34,873 bases of DNA, from assembly GCA_902768825.1 (NCBI GenBank), contig CACXMR010000017.1:1-34873 (forward strand), written 5' to 3'. A program made the translations under genes and the position numbers. The first letter of the stretch is position 1. Each line of letters opens with the position of its first letter. A model generated the notes under the pieces. The model did no database searches, was not told the origin of the DNA, and was given only the letters and a program-made list of their open reading frames with translations. This stretch comes from an uncultured Ruminococcus sp. Lineage in GTDB: Bacteria; Bacillota; Clostridia; Oscillospirales; Acutalibacteraceae. Shown here one piece after another: positions 7,418 through 19,400 of the stretch.

Positions 7418-10400
7418 TTATGCTACCCTGTTCAGTGCAAAGGAAGTATGGCTCACTCCGCTGTAATTTGCAAGCTTGTTGTAGAATTTGAGATAAGCCG
7501 CATCAGGCTCTCCGTCAGTCATATTCAGATAGAACTGAAAACTTCTGCCATCTGCTACATATTCCTCGGCTTCCACATCGCTGTCGTTTATTTTAAGCTG
7601 AGTTGCCGTTGTGCCGCTGAGATATTCCGCACCGTCGGAAGCGTATCTTCCTACGGCGATCTCCTCGACAAGATAGTGTCCCCTGGTTACTGACAATGTC
7701 TCGGAACCGACAAGCTTGTTTCCGTCAAGAGTTATACTGCAGGTGAAGTCCTGACCTGCTTCGTCAAGGTTCTTCAGCCTGAAAATAAACGTGGGCGTAC
7801 CAAATGCCTCTATCTTTGTGTCTATCTCCTTCTCGATAGTAACCGTACATACCCGCGCCGTGGGGTCGTTATAGTATCTGTTGGTGAAAACTATATTCAT
7901 GTCAAGCTCTGCCTCATCGACTGTCTCTGTGGCCGTTGACAATATTCGGCAGGTCTTTCTGTTGCGGTCGCTGTCCTTTACGATTACTGCTCCCTCATTG
8001 CCTGTTATCTCGTAGCTTGAAATGTAGTTGATGGCCGGGTATTCCGTAACGGTGTATTTTGACTCCTTAGGGAGATTCTTGATCTTTACGGAAAGCCCAT
8101 GGGTCAGATATACAGTCACATCAGCCTTTCCGTCCTGGGAGGCGGTAAAGGAACCTATATCCTCTATACCGGTGTAATTCATGCGGGTGTACTGCATATT
8201 GTAGGTCTTTTCGCTTTCAAGGCCGGTAAAGCTGATAAGATATCTGAACCTCTGACTGCTGTATTCGGCATAGGATATATCGCTTCCGTAAGCGTCAACT
8301 ATCTTTGTGACCGTGATATCCCTCTGGAGCTTTGTATTTGTAAATTGGGCGGTTATCTGCTCGTTTTCGTTTACGGTCTCAAGTGCGGTGCTGAGATCGT
8401 TCCCCACCTCGTCAACCGTTCTGAAGGATGAGAAAATACTTCCGCCGGTGCCGCTGTTTGTCAGTCTGTAGGATGAGTTCCATTCGTTTCCGGCTTCGGT
8501 GAACCTATACTGCGAGCCTACAGGCAGATCGTAGAATATTATCTCCTCATCAGCAGACATCTCAAATGTCATGGTAAGATCTCCGTTTGAGTCCGCAGTC
8601 CTGAGTCCGAGGCTCGTGCCGATTACTTCCTCCGGTGAAAGACCCCTCAGCTCCGCCGTGAAAGTAAAGGTGTCAAAGTTTGTGCCCGAAGCGTTTTCAA
8701 GCACCTTTTTGAGAATGACGTTTTCCCGTTTGTTCTTTGAGTTGGTAAATGTTACGGTAATATCCTCATCCTCATCCACATATTCCACCGTCGTAGAAAG
8801 TGACAGTCCGCTTCTTGTATTTGAACCTGTAGGCTGGATAATAGTTCCACTATCGTTTGCGTCTGTAATGAAGTAGGAAGGTATAAAATCTCCACCTGCT
8901 TCGGTTATTCTGTATGAAGAGCCTACCGGCAGATCAGGAACGGTTATTTCTCCGCCGTTTTCCAGCACAAGATCAATGACAGCGGCGCCCCTGCGGTCAG
9001 TCGTAAATTCGGTGCCGTCGGACAATGAATAGACCTCTTCGGGATGGAGACCCGTGAATGAAATGGTAAAGAGAAAGTCCTCCTCTAATTCATAGATGCC
9101 CGTAACGAGCTTTTTAAGCGTGACAGAACCGACCTTCTCGATCACTGCTGATTTCGTGTTGGTATAGACAACTCTCGATATAATGTCCGTTTCTATCTCG
9201 CCGCTTTCGTTCTTTCCGCTTGAGGTGAAAAGCACGACTTCTTCCTCCGTCACGGAATAATGATACCCGCTGGGTATATAGTCAAGCATCAGCGTAGCGC
9301 CGCCGGGTATCCGCACATTTGCCGTACCGTCAGTAAACAATATACCGCCGATAAGCGATTCTCCTGAGAGAGGATCGTTGTTCTCGTCCGTCAGCGTTAT
9401 CGTAAAGACAAACATACGCTCCTCGTCAGCTTCCGTCAGCTCTGCTCCCGACTCGGCTTTCAACACCTTCTTAATTGACAGCGAACCGTATTCCGTTTCT
9501 TCATCGTCATAGGTGATGAGCCTGTTGGTTATCGTCCCCGTAAGATCCCGCACCTCAAGAGGCGAGTCATAAAGATGGGATTCGATATAATTCTCGTCAG
9601 CTATGTCCTCCTCCCAGGCATAATACTGCACGTTGGGATTCAGACCTGTGAAAGTATAAATGCATATCGAATCGGTGATAGGCTCCACAAGACAGTTGGG
9701 ATCTTCAGAGCTGATATCGGTACTGTTGTTGACGGCAGGCGTCTTATATGTCAGATAGCCCTCGACTGCCGGAGATTCGTCAGTTGCGGCGGAATCTATC
9801 TTTGCATAGGTGGTGTTGTTGTAGACATGCTGATTAGAATAGCTCGGGTTGACAGCCCCGCCATAGCGTGTTCCGTTGCCGCCCACAAGCTTATAATCGT
9901 AGCGGAACATCCAGGATCCGTTAGTCACCTCGTCCGTGTTCCAGTAGTTTGAAACGTATATTGTGGTAAGCTCCGAACAATAATGGAACATATACGCCAT
10001 ATCCTTTACCTTTGACGTATCAAAGGAGCTGAGGTCAAGAACGGGAATAGCCCTGCAGTAGTAAAACATATAAGCCATGGTGGTAACATTAGACGTAAAG
10101 AAGTTTTCAACATTCAGCTCTTCCAGTGCAAAGCAGTTATAAAACATGGAAGACATATTCGTAACATTCTGGGTATTGAAGCTCTCAAGGTCAAGGGATA
10201 CAAGCTTGTTGCAGTTTGCAAACAGGCTTCCCATTGTGGTGACCTTTGATGTATCAAAATTGCTCACATCAAGACTTTCAAGCTCTAAGCACCCGTTGAA
10301 CATCTGATCCATATTCGTTAGCTCAGGAGTCTCAAAGCTGCTCAGATCAAGCTCTCTCAGACTCTTACAGTAATAGAACATCATTCCCATGGTTGTGACT

Positions 10401-13400
10401 TTTTCGGTATTGAAATTAGGGACAAGGACGCTTTCGAGCAGGGAACACTCCCTGAACATATTGCTCATTCTTATCAGCTTAGGTGTATCAAAGCTGCTAA
10501 GATCAAGCTCCCTGAGTTTTGAGCATCCATAGAACATGGAGTCCATAGTGGCTACCCTTCTTGTGTCAAAATTGCTGACATCAAGGGTTTCAAGCTGGCC
10601 GTCCGACTGGAACATACTTTGCATTGTCCAGGCCTTAGGCGTCACAAAGCTGCTAAGATCAAGCTCAGTCAGCGCTCTGCAGTTTGTGAACATATAGCTC
10701 ATATTGGTGACTGTGTTCGTATCAAAGCTGCTCAGATCAAGAGACTGGAGCTTATAGCAGGCATTGAACATATACTGCATATAGACGGTCTCGGCGGTTT
10801 TGAAATTTTCACTGAGCAAAAGCGTCTCAAGCTCAAAGCACGAATTGAACATATACTGCATATAAACTGCCTCGTGGGTATCAAAGCGACTCAGATCAAG
10901 GGACTGAAGCTTCTGGCAGTTGCTGAACATATATTGGAAGTTGTAGACCTCCGCAGTGGAGAAGTCCGGCCCGAATGTGATGGAAGTAAGGGCATCACGG
11001 CAGTATTCAAACATACTTGCCATATTCGTGACCTCATGGGTGTCAAAGCTGCTGAGATCAAGATCTGTGAGTGCATAGCAGCTGCAGAACATATTATTCA
11101 TATATATGACCTCATGGGTGTCAAACCTGCTCAGATCAATGGACTGAAGCTTCGTACAGCCGTTGAACATATGGTTCATATGCACGACCTCATGGGTATC
11201 AAAGAGCTGACCTAAGGTAAGGGTTTCAAGGTTTGTGCAGCCGTTGAACATTGACGCCATATTCCCGCAGCTTGAAACGTCAAAGCCGCTCAGATCAAGG
11301 GTGGTAAGCTTTGAGCAGGAGCAGAACATACTTGACACATCAACGACTCTTGAAGTATTGAATCTGCTGAGGTTGAGAGATGTCAGCCCGTAACAGCCGT
11401 TGAACATATAAGCCATGGTCACGGTTTTTGATGTATCGAATCCGCTGAGGTCAAGCTCGGTCAGCGGATAACAGGCATTGAACATATAAGACATATCAGT
11501 GGTCTTGGGTGTTCTGAAGCCGCTTGTATCAAGAGTAGCAAGAGCATTGTCGTCACGGAACATCCAGTACATCGAAACGACCCTTGACGTATCAAACTTT
11601 GCCGGATTTATCCGTATTTCTGCTGCTTTGATACAGCTTCTGAACATCTGATTCATCGTGGTGACCTTTGATGTAACAAAGCTGCTGACGTCAATCAGAA
11701 GAGTAGCCCTGTTGTTATAGAACATACTCGCCATGTTTGTTACACGGGAGGTATCAAAGCCCGATAGCGAAACACCCGTGAGTGCCTGGCAGTTATTAAA
11801 CATACTCGCCATACTGGTGCATTCCGAAGTATTGAACAGACTGCCGATATCAAGCGTTACAAGCCTTGTGCACTCCTGGAACATCGACGCCATATTTATG
11901 CATTTTGACGTATCAAATCTGCTGCCAAGTGAAAGCTCGGTCAGCCAACTGCAGCTCTGGAACATTCCCGCCATATTTGTGCATCTTGCAGTGGAGAAAT
12001 TGGGGATATCAAGGGTTTTCATCTGATTGCAGTTATAGAACATGCTTACCATTGTCGTGCACTCTGACGGCGTAAAGCTGCTGAGATCAAGGGCCGTGAG
12101 CTGACTGCAGCTGTAGAACATATCTAACATCGTGGTGCAGGAGGAAGCGTCAAAGCCGTCGAACAGTATCTCCGGTGCCGTACAGTTTGTAAACATATCT
12201 GACATATCCGTGACCTCCGGAGCCTTGAAGCTTCTGAGATCAAGGGTCGTATTGATGGCCTTGCAGTTGCGGAACATCCTGTACATACTTGTGGCCTTGG
12301 TTGTCACAAAACTACCGAAGGTTATAGATTTTACAGCCTGGCATTCGTTGAATGTCGAGTTAAGGAAGATGATATCAGAGCAGTTGAAATTGGTAAGGTT
12401 AATGGCTGTCAGCTTATTGCAGCTCATGAACATCTGGTACATATCATAGACATCGGCTGCAAAAAAGCCGCTTGTATCCATTGTCGTAAGTGCCTTACAG
12501 TTAAAGAACATATTCCTCATGCGCCTGACCTTTTCGGCGTGGAAGGCGCTGCCAAGGGTTATTGAAGTAATTGCAGTGCAGCCGTTGAACATCTCTTCCA
12601 TCGTCAAGACGTTTACAGGGGCAAAGGAGCTTATGTCCAGAGTTTTGAGAGCCGAGCAGCCCTTAAACATCTGAAACATATTATTTACAATGGAGGTATC
12701 AAAACCGTCGCCGAAGGTTATGGTCGTAAGGGCCGAGCAGTTATCAAACATTCTCCTCATGGAGGTCATGTGTGAGGTGTTGATGCCTGTAAGGTCGATC
12801 TTAGTGCAGGCGCTCAGGTTGCAAAACATCGAAGACGATCCGCCCTCAAGATATACCTTATCCGTATCGGACCACCAATAGACGGTACCGCCGGAATTCC
12901 ATGCATAGATATAGTGCTCCGTTTTCAGGTCATCCACCCTGACCGCACCGCCGCCGGAAATGATGGCCTGTGCCTGATCCTCAGTGCCGTTATAGTGTGC
13001 AAAGGCTTTTATGCTTCCGACAGCAACCACTTTTGACAAAAAGCTGGTGCTGTTGTTTTCATCACTGTTCAGGCAGCCTCTGAAGCATACACCGTCGTTG
13101 ACCCAATGGGATGGATCGTTTTTATATGTCATATAGCCGGGAGTATCGGGAGTGTCGACGCAGGCATAATCCTTAGTGACCTTATTGCTTAGATAGGAAA
13201 AGCCCGACTCGCCCTCCAGGTAATTACACCCGGAAAACATCCCGCTGCTTGAGGTGACGAAATTCACGTTCCACCAGTCAGAAACATAGATCTTTTCAAG
13301 GTTGCTGCAGCTGCTGAACATATAGTTCGTATTGTTTAGAGCCGATGTATCAAATCTGCTGAGATCAAGCTCAGTCAGCCCAATGCAGTTTGAAAACATT

Positions 13401-16400
13401 CCGCTCATAGAGGTCACTGTGGTGGTATCAAAGCCCGAAAGATCAAGACCTGTGATCAGTTTGCATCCGTTGAACATAGAGCCCATTGCCAGGACATTGC
13501 CCGTATTGAAGCCCGAAACATCGAGCGATGTCACGGCGCTGCATCCGTTGAACATGGAATCCATGTTTGTGCAGAGCGAAGTATCAAAATGGGAAACATC
13601 TATTACCGGAACAAGATTACAGCCGTTGAACATAGCGCTCATGCTCGTGGCTTTTGACGTGTCAAAGCCAGAGACATTCAGCCCCGTCAGCTTATTGCAG
13701 TTGCTGAACATCAATGCAAAGCTGGTGACCTTTGATGTTTTGAAACCTGAAACATCAAGGACAGACACTTTTTTGCAATCCCTGAACATGGAATCCATAT
13801 TTGTGACACGGGACGTAACGAATCCTGAAACATCAATCTGAGTCAGTTCATTGCAGAAGGCGAACATACTCTGCATTTCCGTCACCCTTGAAGTATTGAA
13901 ATGGGAAACGTCTATGGATGTCAGCTTGTAGCAGGAGTTAAACATAGAAGCCATGTTTGTGACATGAGATGTATCGAATTTTGCAGTATCAATGCTCAGT
14001 GTCTCAAGAAGCGGACAGTCATAAAACATATTCGCCATTGTCGTAACCGAGGAAGTATCAAAGCTTGAAATATCAAGACTTGTCAGCAGCTTGCAGCTCT
14101 GGAACATTGAGGACATATTGGTGCAGGCTGATGTGTTGAACTCAGAAACATTGAGAGTTTCAAGGTTAAGACAATTTTGGAACATAGCCGCCATAGTAGT
14201 TACGTGTGAAGTATCAAACCCTGACAGATCAAGAGACTTGAGCGAGCTACAGTATTTGAACATCACATCCATTGTAATAGCTGAGGATGTGTTGAATTTT
14301 GAGATGCCGGGATCCGTCAGAGCCCTGCATTCTGTAAACATCGAACCGAAATATATGACGTTTGAGGTATTAATATCATCCGCAAAGGTAACGGAATGAA
14401 TACCGTCCGCTGCCGAACCAAGATAGCAGTTTGAGAACATTGATCCCATGTTTATGACATTGGACGTATCAAAGCTCCTGAGGTCGGGATTGCGCAGTGC
14501 ATAGCAGTAGGCAAACATTGACCCCATATCGGTGACAAGGGAGGTGTTGAAGCTGCTGAGATCGGGGTCGGCAAGCTTGTTGCAGCTGCTGAACATACTG
14601 TTCATATTAGTGACGCAGGAGGTGTCGAAATTGCTGCCAAAATTGATGCTTACAAGATTATAGTTGCCGCTGAACATATAGGACATATCCACACAGCTTG
14701 AGGGATGGAAGCTTGACAGGTTGAGACTTTCAAGCTTACTGCAGCCGTTGAACATATAGGCCATATTAATGCAGCTTGAGGCATCAAAGTTACTGCCAAA
14801 ATCAATGCTCGTAAGACCTGAGCAGCCGTTGAACATCTGATACATATTCCTTGCGCTGGAACAATCAAAGCTGCTGAGGTCAAGAGTCGTCAATGAATAG
14901 CAGCTCTGGAACATCCTGTACATATCATAAGTATCGCAGACGCTTGAGGTATCAAAGCTGCTGAGATTAAGGTTTTCCAGTTTGTTGCAGGCATTGAACA
15001 TCTCACGCATATTATTGACGCTTGATGTGTCAAAGCTGCCCAGGTCAAGACTGACAATCAGCTTGCAGTTATAAAACATACTGCCCATATTATTGACGCT
15101 CGAGGTGTCAAAGCCGCTGAGATCAAGTCTTGTAAGGGAGATACAGTTGCTGAACATGGACGACATGTTGTAGACGCTTGAGGTATCAAAATTGCTGAGA
15201 TCAATCGAGGCAATACCCTGACAGTTTGAAAACATACCGCCCATATCCGTTACGCTGGAGGTATCGAAATTTCTCACGTCAAGCTCCGTAAGAAGCTTGC
15301 AGCCTGAGAACATAGACCCCATTGTGACGCAGGTGGAGGTGTCAAAATTTGTTACGTCCAGCTCAGTTATGGCGCTGCAGCCGGCAAACATACTTGACAT
15401 ATTTTCTACTGCGGAGGTATCAAAGTTAGTTACATCAAGATCAGTCAGATTGTTGCAGTTATAAAACATTGCAGACATTGATCTGACAACGGAGGTATCA
15501 AAGCTGCTCAGGTCAAGAGAGGTGAGGGCATAGCAGTCATAGAACATCCATTCCATGTTTGTTACCATCGAGGTATCAAACCTTCGCAGATCGACATTTA
15601 CAAGCTTCTGACATTCCCTGAACATATGGGACATTGATGTTGCGTTTGATGTGTCAAAGCTCCTCAGATCAAGAGTCATGAGGGAATTATCATTGTAAAA
15701 CATATATGACATATCCGTCATCCTGCTCGTATTGAAGCCCGTTACGTCGATTGTAGTACAGGAGGGAAGGTTCCTGAACAGACGGGAGCCTGATGTAACA
15801 TAGACATTCACTGCGTCCGACCACCAGTAGACCGTCCCCGTGTCATTGTCTATCCATGCGTAAATACTGTATTCCGTCCTGTTGTCGTCAAGCTTTACGG
15901 CGGTGCCGTCGTCAATAAGCTCATAGACCTCTTCATCGGTTCCCGGCCACCCACGGATAGCCTTTACATTGTTCTTGTTAGTCACCACACTGGGAGTTGC
16001 ATTATTTCCCACAAGGCAGGATTCGCTGTTAATGGTTGCATTTCTAAAGGTTGCCTCAGAGGTCTCCGCCTTCTGTGTCGTCAGGTGGATCACAGCCTTC
16101 GTACCGTTTTCCTCACGCTGTTCGTTAGTAAGTCCGTCCAGCCATTTCTTGGTTATGGTAACGACTCCGTTCTCCTTGTTTTCGATTATGAAATAGCCGT
16201 TTACATCGGTTTCGGAATCGCTTATGGTAACATTGCCATACTTGTCTATCGTTACCGTCCTTACTGTCAGATCAAGAGCAAAGCCGTATGGAGCGAATAT
16301 TTCCTGCAATGTATATGTTCCCGACTCCATTCGCTCAAAGGTGATCCTGCCGGTGATGCCGGTTGTTTTTGTGATATCCACAAACGCCCCGCCTGTCGTC

Positions 16401-19400
16401 TGACCCTTCAGCTCAAAGACTGCTCCCCTTATGGGCTGCTGGTCGGCATAGGCGTTTTTCTGGATAGTAAAGCGGTGATAGGGCTCGTTGCAGATAGAAT
16501 AGGCTCCGCTTACACCGGTGGTGAGCAGCTCGCTGTCCCCTGTCCCCTGGGTCTGATCGACGGTTATTGAATAGAGATTTCTTCCCGTTACGCTTACGGT
16601 ATATACGTTTCCGTCAAGAATGTGATCGCCGTCGGTAGCTGTCTCACGCATTTTGTAGGTTCCAAGCTCAAGATTGTTAAAGGACACTAAGCCGTTACTA
16701 TCTGTCTGAGCGTAAAGAGTCACCTCATGGCCGTAATCGGAAGTGCCTGTAAGCTCAAACCTTGCGCCCTCAATGAATAGCTGCGGGACGGTTATATCTC
16801 GCTTAAAGAATGATATATTTGCATAGAGTCTCGGAATATCTCCGATAGTGTGATAAACGCCCTCCATTTCGGATACGCCGTCATAGGATACGATTCCGTT
16901 TTCGTCTATCACTACGACAATGGGAGTTTCTATCGGAAGAAATTCGTCATTGCCCTCCACTTCGGTAAGGATATATGTACCCTTTTCGATATCCCCGAAG
17001 GAAATGCGTCCGTTAATATCCGTCAATAAGGTTTCATCCGTCCTTGTGCCGTAGTCGGAGGTACCGCTGAGGCGGAAGGAAATGCCCTTGATGGGGGTCG
17101 TATTGTCCTCGGTGCTGACCTTCACGATATTAACATCAGCCATTATGTGGAGAATCAGCTCGGTGTAACCCTTTTCAGTAAAAACATCCTTTGTATAGTT
17201 TATCTCATCTGTAGTCGTATATGATGCGTGGACGCTGTTGTAGGCCTTGGGATCCTCTTCGCCGGAATTATCGCTTGGAGGCCCCTGCATATATATCAGT
17301 ATCGCAATGGAATCCTCCGGGGGAAGGATAAAGCTCTCTCCCTGGGTGTTATTACGGATATCTACCGCAATTGCTTTGGCATTGTCGAGACTTCCGTATC
17401 TGGCGATGAAATCCTCCTCCGTTTCCCACACCCTTTGTCCGCCTATCATAGCATCAAGATCCCTGTTTTCGATAATATCAAGGTTCCCGATGGACGACAC
17501 ATAAACCACCGGGTCTGCTCCCAGGAGTGCGGGCTGGCTTGCGTCTACTCCCTTGAGAGTTCCGTGCCAGCTGCTGGAACGGTCATCGTCGGTATAGTTT
17601 TCAAGAGAGTCATAAAGTATCAGGTTTTTGGTGGATATGCCGCCATTGGCGCTGTAACGGAGCTTGTATGTATATTCTCCGTTCTGATGCACGAGAGAGG
17701 TGTCACGATAAATATGCTCGGAAGCGTTCTTTACCGTCTTTGTCAATCCGGAATCCGCAAGCAGGAGTATGCTTATCATGTGGCCTGCTTCGGCATAGAT
17801 GAATTTCTCGTCGTCCGTATCCGGATCCAGATCGGACATCAAATGAGCGTAGGTAAGTGATCCGCCGTCATCGGGATAGCCGTCGGAAATTGCCTCGTTT
17901 CCTGTTTCATAGGCGACGGAGTTTGTAACAAGCTTACCATAATCCACAACGCTCTCCCATGAATAAATAAGATCGAAGGTCAGAGAAGCATGAAGGAACT
18001 GTTCCTTTAGCTTTACGATGAGCATTGTCCGTCCGGTGTTTCTGTAATTGATTATCGTGGAAACGTCAAATGCCGAAAAATCCAGATAGCCCTCCTCCGT
18101 CTGCACTGCGACAGTCGAAAGATTGACCTCGCTTCCCATGGGGAGAAGATCATAGAAGGTGCCGCTGTTCTGAGGGATATATTGCTCGCCGTCATTGCTG
18201 AAGTAGCTCTCCTTCATATCTATCTTCCAGCCGAGGGTAGCATATTTATCGGCATTGTTGTTATCAAAGGAAAACAGTCTTTTTGAAATGGACGAATTGA
18301 CCTTATATCCAATAAAATAATCTCTTCCTATAATGTCCTTATAATACAGGACCTTTCCTCTGCTGTTCTTTACTTCAAATGTACCAGTGTTTGTGAGCCA
18401 TGCCTTTTCGTCGCTGTAGAGACTGCTGTTGATGATATTCATTATATTTTCGGAGCGCTTTACCCTGTAATAGGGATAGGCAGTCATCATGGACTTATAA
18501 TGAACATTCGCTGTCGTAATGCGGTAGGCCGTACAGTTTTCCTTGAATACCACCTTTTTCAGCGTCAGGGATCTGACATGATCGGAGTCAAAGGTTATCT
18601 CACGGGAACGGAGCCATATCGTCCCGAACCATGTCCATTCGTCACTGCCATCAAACTTTCCCTCAAAATACAGCTTCTCGTCCTCTGCATAGACCGGATA
18701 CTTCTCATCAAAGGTCATGGTTTCCGTATTGAGATAAGCGTCCTTAAATATAAACTCATAATCTATGTGATCTATCTCGTAATCCTCGTATGTGATCGGC
18801 ACTGTCCCGTCCGGGATAGTGATCTCCTCCATGTTTGTCGTTATCGCATCGTTGAAATATACCCTGTCGTCTTCAAGATAATAGTAAATAAGCTCCTGAC
18901 CATACTGTGTGGGATCGTTGGGATCAGCATCTTCGGGAAGGGTGTCATAATAGGGATTGACCACCGTATCTATACAATATTTTACATTGCCTGAGATAGC
19001 GTCCCTTGCTCCCGATACAAACTCCGTAAGCTCATAGTCCGCTACGTCCCATGCGGAATCAAATTTTTCAGTCCATGTGGAGTTGCCGTATTTCCATGCA
19101 TTGAATCCATGAGTAGGTATGATAAACTTCGGCCTGTCATATCGGAACATTGCCTCGGCTCCCATCGAGGAAGCGTTTTCGGGTTCGTCAGCGGGAATCA
19201 GCTCTACATCGCAGTAGTTATACTGTTCATACTGTTCAGCCGTGTAGCTTGACTTCAGGTGGCGTGTGAGTATCTGGTCGTGGCGCGACGAATCAGGAAG
19301 ATTACTGCAATACGCCTGGTTCTGGTTTGAAAACACCGAGCGGCCTGACATTCTGTATCCGACAATATCAGAATCCGGCTCGTTGAATTGATCCGTGAGT

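Noticed and set aside
10619-12449. Long plus-strand open frames opposite the repeat arrays
   Set aside because: They are antisense shadows that repeat with the 78-bp period, lack ribosome binding sites and have no family resemblance.
9880-15760. CRISPR-like regular repeats
   Set aside because: The period is 26 codons in one open frame and the variation keeps protein residues, so it is a coding repeat.
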